Assembly (NCBI GenBank): GCA_017528425.1
Contig: JAFXOV010000020.1
Span: forward strand, 1 to 64,000
Source of the DNA: Elusimicrobiota bacterium
Lineage (GTDB): Bacteria; Elusimicrobiota; Endomicrobiia; Endomicrobiales; Endomicrobiaceae
Reading direction: 5' to 3'
Length of the DNA stretch: 64,000 nt
A program made the position numbers and the translations under genes. The notes beneath the pieces were generated by a model that did not search any database, was not told where the DNA came from, and was given only the letters and a program-made list of their open reading frames with translations. Below are positions 25,563-32,942 of the stretch, in pieces. Each line of letters begins with the position of its first letter. Within the stretch, counting starts at the first letter, position 1.

Positions 25563-25578
25563 TGTTTCACATGAAACA
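25563..25578. promoter_or_regulatory. parS-like site 6
   Basis: TGTTTCACATGAAACA between the B12-radical-SAM gene and the 3' end of the GT2 gene; the outermost site of the cluster. Confidence 0.78.
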
Positions 25579-25587
25579 ATTTAATAT

Positions 25588-26319
25588 TTATTTTCTGATG
25601 CCTAATATAATAAGGATACTATATATTCTAAAAATTATAATATCCCTTAATGAATACATAATATTTCTTAATTTTCCGAAATGTTTTCTGCTGAATTTTC
25701 TTCTGTTATACTTTGTTTCTATCGTTTTAACATTATATTTTAAATATTTTGCTCTTAATATTATTTCCGCTTCTATAAAATTAGAACTTATAGATCCGGG
25801 GAATACTTTTTTTAATACATCTTTCCTTATTATAAATGTATAATTACAGTCTGCTATATCCAATAATGCTATTGGAAACATAATATGTAATATGATTCTA
25901 TTGAAAACAGAAACGAACCGTCTCCAGTTTGAAATGCCTGAAAAATCTTTTCTTTCCAATACCAATAAATCAAAGGGGAATTTTTGTTCAATTATGTTGC
26001 AAATTTCTTTAGGATCTAAAGGTAAATCTGCCGAGTTAAACAAAATATAATCGTTTAATACTTTTAAAAAGCCATATCTTAATGACTTTGCTATACCTAT
26101 ATTTCTATGATTTTTTAAAACTATTAAATTGGGGTATTTTATTGATAAATCAATGAGTTTTTTGTTGGTATCATCATTGCTGCCATCGTTAATAACTATT
26201 AGTTCGGCCTTTTTAAAATTTTTACATTCCAACATTGTTTGCTCTATGGCAAACATTATGTTTTCCTGTTCATTATAAACAGGCATTATTATGGATAATG
26301 ATATTTCCGAACACTTCAT
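25588..26319 (-). CDS. Family 2 glycosyltransferase
   Basis: 243 residues. The GT-A fold start ISLSIIMPVYNEQENI, the VINDGSNDDTNKKLIDL segment near 40-57 and HRNIGIAKSLRYG near 75-87 match the dolichyl-phosphate-mannose-synthase-like branch of GT2. The acceptor is usually a lipid carrier, polysaccharide or protein. The usual DxD is replaced here by NSADLPLDP near 95-103, with the acidic Asp kept. The C-terminal 40 residues are hydrophobic/basic and may touch the membrane. AGGA lies 10 nt before the ATG. It is downstream of a HAD phosphatase gene. Confidence 0.88.
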   Translation of the reverse strand: MKCSEISLSIIMPVYNEQENIMFAIEQTMLECKNFKKAELIVINDGSNDDTNKKLIDLSIKYPNLIVLKNHRNIGIAKSLRYGFLKVLNDYILFNSADLPLDPKEICNIIEQKFPFDLLVLERKDFSGISNWRRFVSVFNRIILHIMFPIALLDIADCNYTFIIRKDVLKKVFPGSISSNFIEAEIILRAKYLKYNVKTIETKYNRRKFSRKHFGKLRNIMYSLRDIIIFRIYSILIILGIRK

Positions 26320-26330
26320 TATAATATATC

Positions 26331-26984
26331 CTATAAAACATCACTAACTTTTTTACAAACAACATCCGATTGTTTTAAGTATTGTTCGGGAAGACTTGTG
26401 GTAACCGTTACACAAAACATTTTTGCGGCTTTTGCGGCTTTTATGCCATAGGGGGCATTTTCTATAACTATACATTCACCGGGTTTAACTTTTAATTGTT
26501 TTGCTGCGGTTAAATATGAATCCGGATAGGGTTTTCCTCTTTTTATCATATCCGCCGCTATTATTACATCGAATTTGGATACTATCTTTTTAGGTAACAT
26601 GGATTTTACTTTTTCCCTGTTTGAACCTGTAACTATTGCAAGCAAAAATCCTTGTTTTTTCAATCTGTTTAGCACTTGTTCAATATCCGGAAACAAATGA
26701 ACTTTAAAATATTTTTTATATAGTTTATCTCTTAATTTTAAAACTTCAGTTATAATTTTATCATTGCATTTAATATTATCTCTTTTAAAAAATCTCTTAA
26801 CACAAATTTCGCATTTTTCACCTTCGTTTTCATAAATATCGAAAGGGGAAACGGTAACTTTATACTTTTTTAATGTTTCAAACCAAGAAATAAAATGATA
26901 TGGCATGGAATCAACAATGACTCCATCCATATCAAATAGTACCGCTTTATATTTGTTTATATTTTTAATCTTTTTTGCTTCCAA
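26331..26984 (-). CDS. HAD-superfamily sugar-phosphatase/beta-phosphoglucomutase-like protein
   Basis: 217 residues. HAD motif I AVLFDMDGVIVDSMPYH (about 14-30) has the nucleophile and general-acid Asps. Motif II is in LLAIVTGSNREKV near 115-127, and motif III/IV is KRGKPYPDSYLTAAKQLKV with IVIENAPYGIKAAKAA (about 150-185). The helical cap lies between motifs I and II, as in beta-phosphoglucomutase or sugar-phosphate phosphatases; the substrate is not assignable. The start is a TTG at 26984. It lies 4 bp after the ACT-domain gene and 11 bp before the GT2 gene, so these are one operon. Confidence 0.85.
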   Translation of the reverse strand: MEAKKIKNINKYKAVLFDMDGVIVDSMPYHFISWFETLKKYKVTVSPFDIYENEGEKCEICVKRFFKRDNIKCNDKIITEVLKLRDKLYKKYFKVHLFPDIEQVLNRLKKQGFLLAIVTGSNREKVKSMLPKKIVSKFDVIIAADMIKRGKPYPDSYLTAAKQLKVKPGECIVIENAPYGIKAAKAAKMFCVTVTTSLPEQYLKQSDVVCKKVSDVL

Positions 26985-26988
26985 TCTT

Positions 26989-27423
26989 CTATAACCCTAA
27001 AGCAACTTTTTCTTCTACTATAGGAATATTATTTGCTTGTAAAATTTCTATAGCTTTTTCAATATTATCGAATTTTAATACCATCAATGCTTTTTCACTG
27101 GCTTTTTCAACAAATCCGTACATATATTCAAGATTTATATCATTATCGGCTAAAATTTTTAATGCTTTGGCAAGTCCTCCTGGAGTATCGGATACTTCAA
27201 CGGCAACTACCGGTGCTATTGTTGCAATAAAACCGTTTTCTTTGAGAATTTTCTTTGCTTTTTCAGTATTGTTTAAAACAACTCTTAATATTCCGAATTC
27301 CGGACTTTCCGCAATTGTAAGAGCTTTTATATTAATATCATTACTACCCAAAAGTCCACAAACTTCTGCAAGTCTTCCTTTAGTATTTTCAATAAAAATT
27401 GATACTTGGCTGATTGTTTTCAT
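26989..27423 (-). CDS. Tandem ACT-domain protein
   Basis: 144 residues made of two ACT domains. The first begins QVSIFIENTKGRLAEVCGLLGSNDINIKALTI and the second begins near residue 72 with VVAVEVSDTPGGLAKALKILADNDINLEYMYGF. ACT domains bind amino acids. Stand-alone tandem ACT proteins next to phenylacetate-CoA ligase and indolepyruvate oxidoreductase genes are a recurrent arrangement in anaerobes that ferment aromatic amino acids, so sensing Phe/Tyr/Trp is a plausible role (inference). AAGGAG lies upstream of the ATG. Confidence 0.9.
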   Translation of the reverse strand: MKTISQVSIFIENTKGRLAEVCGLLGSNDINIKALTIAESPEFGILRVVLNNTEKAKKILKENGFIATIAPVVAVEVSDTPGGLAKALKILADNDINLEYMYGFVEKASEKALMVLKFDNIEKAIEILQANNIPIVEEKVALGL

Positions 27424-27479
27424 TTTTATCTCCTTTAAAAAATACTCTTAAATCCCTCTAATCTTCCATTCTTCCGTCA

Positions 27480-28784
27480 TTAATGTAATTTTCTCTTATC
27501 AATAACTCTTTTGGATTTTCCTTCACTTCTTGCAAGAGTTTTCGGTTCTACCAACTTAACATTAACACCTAAACCTATCGTAGAATCTATTGCTCTTTTT
27601 ATTGTGGCTTTTATATTTTCCAAAGCTTTTAATTCATCAGTAAAGAATTTCTCGTCAACTTCAACAAGAACTTCAAGTTTATCCAAAGAATTTTCTTCTC
27701 TGTCAACTATCAACTGATAATTCGGTAAAGCACCGTCAACCTGCAACAATGCATGTTCTATTTGTGTTGGGAACACATTTATTCCTCTAACAACTATCAT
27801 GTCGTCGGTTCTGCCCTTTATTTTGCTGAGTCTCGGTGCCGTTCTTCCGCATTTACAAGTTTCGTAAGTAATAGAAACTATATCTCTTGTTCTGTATCTT
27901 ATTAAAGGAATTGCCTGCTTTGTTAATGTGGTAATTACAAGTTCACCGGGCTGTCCTTCGGGAACAGGTTGATTTGTTACAGGGTCAATTATTTCAGGAT
28001 AAAAAACATCAGACCAAATATGAAGTCCTTCTCTGTAAGTACAATCTTGTGCAACTCCCGGACCACAAATTTCCGAAAGTCCGTAAATATCGGTTGCTTT
28101 CATATTCAAGGTTTTATCTATTGTGTCTCTCATGGCGATACTCCACGGTTCGGAACCGAATATTCCCACTTCCCAGCTTGAAGTTCTCGGATCGATTCCC
28201 AATGCTTTCATTTCTTCCGCCAAATACAAAATATAGCTCGGTGTACAAGCTATAATTCTCGGCTTAAAATCCTGCATTAACTTTATTTGTCTTTTTGTTT
28301 GTCCTGTTGCTGCGGGAATAATTGTTGCACCGAGTCTTAATGCTCCGTAATGAAGCCCTAAGCCTCCGGTAAATAATCCGTAACCATAGGATATTTGAAT
28401 TATGTCTCCTTTTTTACCGCCTGCACAAGCAATAGAACGGGCTGCAACATTTGCCCAAAGGTTAAGATCTCTTTTTGTGTAACCTACAACCGTAGGATTA
28501 CCTGTTGTTCCGCTCGATACGTGAATTTCCGCAACATTTTGTACTTTACTTGAAAATAAACCAAACGGATAAGAATCTCTTAAATCTTCTTTCGGTGTAA
28601 AAGGCAATTTTGTAATATCGTCTATAGACTTGATATCCGTAGGCACTATTCCCAATTTGTCAAATTTTTGTCTATAAATAGGTGAATTATCATAGATGTA
28701 TTTTACTACTTTTACTAATCTCTCCGATTGTAAATTCTTTAAGTTTTCTCTCGATGCGCATTCAACTGCTTCATTGTAAATCAT
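27480..28784 (-). CDS. paaK: Phenylacetate-CoA ligase
   Basis: 434 residues, the usual length. This adenylate-forming enzyme converts aryl acids such as phenylacetate with CoA and ATP to aryl-acetyl-CoA, or runs in reverse to make ATP. AMP-binding motif HVSSGTTGNPTVVGYTKRD is near 89-107, DIYGLSEICGPGVA near 233-246, and YRTRDI near 302-307. The C-terminal hinge carries IKGRTDDMIVVRGINVFPTQIE near 325-346. AGGAG precedes the ATG. Next to iorB and iorA, it probably acts on aryl-acetates or aryl-acetyl-CoA from aromatic amino acids, as described for IOR clusters. Confidence 0.94.
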   Translation of the reverse strand: MIYNEAVECASRENLKNLQSERLVKVVKYIYDNSPIYRQKFDKLGIVPTDIKSIDDITKLPFTPKEDLRDSYPFGLFSSKVQNVAEIHVSSGTTGNPTVVGYTKRDLNLWANVAARSIACAGGKKGDIIQISYGYGLFTGGLGLHYGALRLGATIIPAATGQTKRQIKLMQDFKPRIIACTPSYILYLAEEMKALGIDPRTSSWEVGIFGSEPWSIAMRDTIDKTLNMKATDIYGLSEICGPGVAQDCTYREGLHIWSDVFYPEIIDPVTNQPVPEGQPGELVITTLTKQAIPLIRYRTRDIVSITYETCKCGRTAPRLSKIKGRTDDMIVVRGINVFPTQIEHALLQVDGALPNYQLIVDREENSLDKLEVLVEVDEKFFTDELKALENIKATIKRAIDSTIGLGVNVKLVEPKTLARSEGKSKRVIDKRKLH

Positions 28785-28828
28785 ACAACTCTCCTCTTTA
28801 ACAACTTATAACAACTATTTATTAAACT

Positions 28829-29293
28829 CTAAATTGCAGATTTAAAAATTTCTAAATTCTTATCCACAAATTGCGGTTTTATTACCGATTTTAATGCCTT
28901 TTCCCAACTTTCCTGTGAAATTTTTAAATGTTTGGATAATACTCCCAACATATATGTATTTAAAAATTTAGGATTTGTTATTTTTTCTTGTCCTTTAACA
29001 AAATCTTCAAACAAATCTACTCCGTCTTTTTTTAACATAAATTTCATTCTTTCGTGTTCGCCTTTTTCAAAAGAAAGCAAGAAATCTGCTTTGCCGCACT
29101 CTATTATCGGCGAAAAAACTTCTTTTCCGAACCTTAAATGAGATTCTACCGAACCCCCTCTTTGTGCCATACCGTGCACTTCGGATTTTTTTACATGGTG
29201 CCCGTCGTACATTGCAGCAAGCCCTACGATTTCCGCTGCGGTTAAAATACCCTGACCGCCTGTACCACAAAACAAAATATTTATTGTATCCAT
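28829..29293 (-). CDS. iorB: Indolepyruvate:ferredoxin oxidoreductase, beta subunit
   Basis: 154 residues; somewhat short compared with the usual 180-200. N-terminal NILFCGTGGQGILTAAEIVGLAA and KSEVHGMAQRGGSVESHLRFG are the gamma-type domain signature of 2-oxoacid:ferredoxin oxidoreductases. With IorA it oxidises indolepyruvate, phenylpyruvate or hydroxyphenylpyruvate to aryl-acetyl-CoA and reduces ferredoxin. The missing length is at the C-terminus. AGAGGAA precedes the ATG. The usual adjacency to iorA is broken by a small zinc-ribbon membrane gene. Confidence 0.93.
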   Translation of the reverse strand: MDTINILFCGTGGQGILTAAEIVGLAAMYDGHHVKKSEVHGMAQRGGSVESHLRFGKEVFSPIIECGKADFLLSFEKGEHERMKFMLKKDGVDLFEDFVKGQEKITNPKFLNTYMLGVLSKHLKISQESWEKALKSVIKPQFVDKNLEIFKSAI

Positions 29294-29320
29294 TTAATTT
29301 ATTCCTCTTTTCTTTAAATA

Positions 29321-29656
29321 TTAAAGTTTTTCTATTAAATCTTGTTTTTCGGAATAATATTTACATGCAATCTGTTTCCCGACTTGTGATTTAATAAGAA
29401 TTAGATTTTTTGAGCCACATTTTGCACATTTTTTATGTTTCCTAAAATAATCCATTATAAGAGCAACTAAAAGAAGCAGTACCCAACTGGTATAGAAAGA
29501 CGCAATTACACATAAAATTCCAAAAGCAAAATAAAGATTACTATTAACTTTCTTTTTTTTAAAAATCTCTCCACATACCGGACAGATATATTTGCCGCCC
29601 AATTCTTTATAAATTTTCTCTCTTCCGGCTTCCTCTGCTAAAATATCTTTTTCCAT
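29321..29656 (-). CDS. Small zinc-ribbon membrane protein
   Basis: 111 residues. Two CxxC knuckles (CPVC near 25-28 and CAKC near 77-80) bracket a hydrophobic region of about 35 residues (FAFGILCVIASFYTSWVLLLLVALIM) that can form one or two TM helices. The Cys pairs may bind one zinc on the same side of the membrane, with a basic CGSKN...KSQVGKQ tail. The family is not recognised. It sits between iorB and iorA with short gaps (27 and 17 bp) and its own SD, so it is probably made with the oxidoreductase. Confidence 0.65.
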   Translation of the reverse strand: MEKDILAEEAGREKIYKELGGKYICPVCGEIFKKKKVNSNLYFAFGILCVIASFYTSWVLLLLVALIMDYFRKHKKCAKCGSKNLILIKSQVGKQIACKYYSEKQDLIEKL

Positions 29657-29673
29657 TCTTCACTTCCGGTCTT

Positions 29674-31389
29674 TTACTTTGCGGCTTCCAATGCACCGAA
29701 TTTGCATTGTTGTACACAAACGTTACAGCCTGCACATAAGTTTTCGTTCAATTTTATATTTCCGTTTTCGTCTTTAAATATTGCAGGGCAATCCACGCTT
29801 ACACATATATAACATTTTTTGCATTTGTCAGCATAAAATTTCGGTGCAGGTTTTTTACTTCTGTCTATCATTTTGCAAAGACCTATTCTAACTATCAAAA
29901 CAGAAAGTTCGTCTTTTGCGGTATATTCTTTTATTTTTGATTCTATTACGGCTGAACTGTCGCCGATAACTTCAACATTGTCAGCACCGCAAGCTTTACA
30001 TAGTGTAACTAAATCAAGTCTCTTTGTTTGTTCACCTTTAGCGGTAACTCCAGTTGCAGGGTTAGGTTGTGCGCCTGTCATTGCAGTCGTTCCGTTATCG
30101 AGTATAATTATTACACCTTTAGTTTTATTGTATGCACAATTAACAAGTCCCTCTATACCTGAATGACAGAATGTTGAATCACCGATAACCGCAACTGCTT
30201 TATCTTTTCCTAAAATTTTGGTTAAACTGCTCATTATCGTTACGCTTGACCCCATACAAACCGTGGTATGAAGCGCGGATAACGGCGGTGTTGCACCGAG
30301 AGTATAACAACCGATATCACCGGCAACAACGACTTTAGTTTTTCTTAAAGCAACAAATGTTGCTCTGTGAGGACATCCCGGACACAAAACAGGTTTTCTT
30401 CCCGCCTGCGGATATGTGGTTTTAGGTTTACCTTCAACTATATCTCTAACAGATTCCGGATTAAGTTCCCCTACTCTGTATGTATAATGTTTTCCCTGAC
30501 ATTTTATTCCCATCTGTAAAAGATGTTCTTCTATAAAAGGTTCGCTCTCTTCAACAACAACAACTCTTTCCACCTGAGAACAAAACTCCTTTATTTTTTT
30601 GTCCGGAAAAGGAAACGGCATAGAAAGTTTTAATACGGAAGCATTGGGATAAACTTCTTTAACATACATATATGAAACACTGTCGGTAACTATACCTAAC
30701 TTTTTATCTTTTATTTCAATGAAATTTTCCTCTAAATTTTCGGAAAATTCCTGCATTTTTAATAATTTTTCTTCCAAATCTATATGTTTTTTGTAAGCAT
30801 TTGCCGGAACCATAACATATTTTCTCGGATTTTTTTCGAAAGGTTTATCGGCAACTTCAACTCTTTCGCCTATCTCTACCGTTTCTTTAGTATGAGCAAC
30901 TCTTGTCGTCATTCTAAATAAAACCGGAGTATCGAATTTTTCGCTTATTTCATAAGCGAGTTTTATTAATTTTTTTGCTTCCTGCGGAGAAGAAGGTTCA
31001 AGTAACGGAATTTTTGCAAACTTTGCAACAAGTCTGTTATCCTGCTCGTTTTGAGACGAGTGCATTCCCGGATCATCCCCGGTAACAATAACAAAACCCG
31101 CATTAATTCCCGAATATGTTGCCGTCATTAAAGGGTCCATCGCAACATTTACTCCCACATGTTTCGACGAATAAATTGACCTTACTCCGGCGAAAGCAGC
31201 TCCCAAAGATACTTCAAAAGCCACTTTTTCGTTTATTGACCACTGTGCATCTACTTCTTTGAACTGTGCTAAATACTCTAAAATGTCTGTTGCAGGTGTT
31301 CCCGGATAGGAAGCTGCAAATTTTAGTCCTGCTTCATAAGCTCCTTGTGCAAGAGCTTCGTTTCCTGATAAAAGTTTATAGTTTTTCAT
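29674..31389 (-). CDS. iorA: Indolepyruvate:ferredoxin oxidoreductase, alpha subunit
   Basis: 571 residues. The N-terminal pyrimidine-binding half includes LLSGNEALAQGAYEAGLKFAASYPGTPATDI and GDDPGMHSSQNEQDNR near 105-120. The TPP-binding half has CPGCPHRATF near 337-346, GDIGCYTLG and GDSTFCHSGIEGLVNCAYN near 400-420. The C-terminal two-cluster ferredoxin domain includes CKKCYICVSVDCPAIF and CAGCNVCVQQCKFGAL (about 528-566). One motif (CxxCxxxxxCP) is of the modified type common in IorA. The enzyme uses TPP, CoA and ferredoxin for 2-oxoacid oxidation. It heads the iorA-iorB-paaK-ACT run. Confidence 0.96.
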   Translation of the reverse strand: MKNYKLLSGNEALAQGAYEAGLKFAASYPGTPATDILEYLAQFKEVDAQWSINEKVAFEVSLGAAFAGVRSIYSSKHVGVNVAMDPLMTATYSGINAGFVIVTGDDPGMHSSQNEQDNRLVAKFAKIPLLEPSSPQEAKKLIKLAYEISEKFDTPVLFRMTTRVAHTKETVEIGERVEVADKPFEKNPRKYVMVPANAYKKHIDLEEKLLKMQEFSENLEENFIEIKDKKLGIVTDSVSYMYVKEVYPNASVLKLSMPFPFPDKKIKEFCSQVERVVVVEESEPFIEEHLLQMGIKCQGKHYTYRVGELNPESVRDIVEGKPKTTYPQAGRKPVLCPGCPHRATFVALRKTKVVVAGDIGCYTLGATPPLSALHTTVCMGSSVTIMSSLTKILGKDKAVAVIGDSTFCHSGIEGLVNCAYNKTKGVIIILDNGTTAMTGAQPNPATGVTAKGEQTKRLDLVTLCKACGADNVEVIGDSSAVIESKIKEYTAKDELSVLIVRIGLCKMIDRSKKPAPKFYADKCKKCYICVSVDCPAIFKDENGNIKLNENLCAGCNVCVQQCKFGALEAAK

Positions 31390-31485
31390 AATTGCATATT
31401 TTATATAATTTGACGGCTGTTGTGCAAGGAAAAATTATGTATTTTTATCAAATCATTTTTATTATCAATAAATGTCAACAAAGAG

Positions 31486-31515
31486 GTGAAAAAATTTTTT
31501 ATATTTTGCTATAAT
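31486..31515 (+). promoter_or_regulatory. Promoter of the M23 lipoprotein gene
   Basis: TATAAT at 31510-31515 with GTGAAA (4 of 6 to TTGACA) at 31486-31491, spacing 18. The ATG at 31525 starts only about 3 nt after the expected transcription start, so the message may be leaderless. Confidence 0.5.
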
Positions 31516-31524
31516 TTAGAGAAT

Positions 31525-32709
31525 ATGAGAAAATTTGTTTCTTCCATACTATTGTTTTTTATTGCATTGTTTGTCGGTTGCACAAGCGACAACATGGAAA
31601 TAGATATAACAAAAATGCCGGAAGTTGAAACTGTTGTGTTTCAACCGGGTGATGTTTTTGGTAAAACTTTCGAGCAAACAAAGTTGTCAAAACAAGAAAG
31701 TTTAAAAATTTTGGCAGAGTTAAAAAAGTATATAAATATAAATAAGTGTAAACCTGATGAGTTTTACGAAATAACTTATTCCACCGATACGGCTATCGAA
31801 GAAACTTGGACCAACTTTAAGTTTTTCCCGGAAGGACAATATTTTTATTCTATAGATAAATCCACCGATAATGTTATAACTTCAGAAAAGATTGCGTTGC
31901 AAACAACATCTCAAATTTTTGAAGTTTCGGGAACAATAGAAAACTCGTTGTGGGAATCGATGTCTGCTTCCGAAATAAAACCTGCCATTATTCTTGCTTA
32001 TGCGGACATGTTTGCATGGCAGGTAGATTTTCTTACCGACTGCAGACAAGGTGATATTTATAAACTTATATATGAAGTAGTAACTTTGGAAAAGAAAGAT
32101 ACTGTTCTTTCTTCGGATATTATTGCCGGACAATATATTACCGCAACATCAACAAATACAGCACTAAGATTTACAAATTCCAAAGGGGATGAAGGATATT
32201 TTGATGAAAAAGGAAAATCCGTAAAAAGTGCATTTTTGAAAGCCCCTTTACAATTTAAAAGAATTTCCTCTTATTTCACAAAGAAAAGATTTCATCCTAT
32301 ATTAAAACGTTACAGAGCACACGAAGGTATAGATTATGCCGCACCGATAGGAACTCCCGTGTCGGCGGTAGGCGATGGAGTTGTAACGAAATCTCAATAT
32401 AGTGGCGGATACGGAAACCTTGTAATTATAAAACATCCTAACGGATGCGAAACATATTACGGACATTTATCCAAATACGGTAAAGGTATAAAAAAGGGTG
32501 TTAGAGTTAAACAGGGACAGGTTATAGGTTATGTAGGTTCTACAGGACTTTCAACCGGTCCGCATTTAGATTTCAGAATTAAAAAGAACGGATCCTTTTT
32601 TAACTATCTTACCATGAAAATGCCGCCTACTTATACATTAACCGGTAAAGATAAAGAAAATTTTGATTTATATAAAGAAGAACTTATAAAAAAACTTGAT
32701 CAAATATAA
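31525..32709 (+). CDS. M23-family peptidoglycan endopeptidase lipoprotein
   Basis: 394 residues. A lipoprotein signal (FFIALFVGC, Cys near residue 18) is followed by a long beta-rich region with an OapA-like or OB-type appearance. The LytM/M23 domain follows at about 265-365: HEGIDYAAPIGTPVSAVGDG (H-x3-D zinc ligands), YYGHLSKYGKGIKKGVRV, and GPHLDFRI. The last motif is normally H-x-H; here the second His is Asp, a variant I know from other envelope M23 proteins. It probably cuts peptide cross-bridges at the cell wall. The start is the ATG at 31525; an upstream in-frame extension has no signal features. The promoter sits directly before it. Confidence 0.88.
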   Translation: MRKFVSSILLFFIALFVGCTSDNMEIDITKMPEVETVVFQPGDVFGKTFEQTKLSKQESLKILAELKKYININKCKPDEFYEITYSTDTAIEETWTNFKFFPEGQYFYSIDKSTDNVITSEKIALQTTSQIFEVSGTIENSLWESMSASEIKPAIILAYADMFAWQVDFLTDCRQGDIYKLIYEVVTLEKKDTVLSSDIIAGQYITATSTNTALRFTNSKGDEGYFDEKGKSVKSAFLKAPLQFKRISSYFTKKRFHPILKRYRAHEGIDYAAPIGTPVSAVGDGVVTKSQYSGGYGNLVIIKHPNGCETYYGHLSKYGKGIKKGVRVKQGQVIGYVGSTGLSTGPHLDFRIKKNGSFFNYLTMKMPPTYTLTGKDKENFDLYKEELIKKLDQI

Positions 32710-32764
32710 AATTCAGCAAAAAATTATTACAAAAAAACACCCAAAAATTTATTAAATTTTTTGC

Positions 32765-32793
32765 TTGACTATTGTGTATCAATTTTATATACT
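32765..32793 (+). promoter_or_regulatory. dnaA promoter
   Basis: TTGACT (32765-32770), 17-bp spacer, TATACT (32788-32793). Transcription would start near 32800, giving an 80-nt leader that contains two DnaA boxes, so DnaA probably controls its own synthesis. Confidence 0.75.
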
Positions 32794-32850
32794 CTTGTGA
32801 CGATAAACTTTAAATCTTTTTATTAAGTTTTTTGTACAATTTTTAATAAG

Positions 32851-32942
32851 TTATCCACAATGTGGATAAGTTTGGGGATAAAATGGATAGTTCTATTATA
32901 GATGCATGGAAAAAAGTTGTGGATAACTTGACATTATCCATA
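32851..32942. promoter_or_regulatory. DnaA box cluster upstream of and inside dnaA (oriC part 1)
   Basis: TTATCCACA (32851-32859) and TGTGGATAA (32861-32869) are consensus DnaA boxes head to head with one base between. A third perfect box, TGTGGATAA, is at 32918-32926, and TTATCCATA (8 of 9) is at 32934-32942 within the first codons of dnaA. This is the usual origin-proximal pattern. Confidence 0.75.

Noticed and set aside
31420-31524. Longer N-terminus of the M23 lipoprotein
   Set aside because: The extension would bury the lipoprotein signal, and the -10 box lies within it.
32862-32882. GTG start for DnaA
   Set aside because: It lies inside a DnaA box and lacks an SD, while the ATG at 32883 has GGGGAT.
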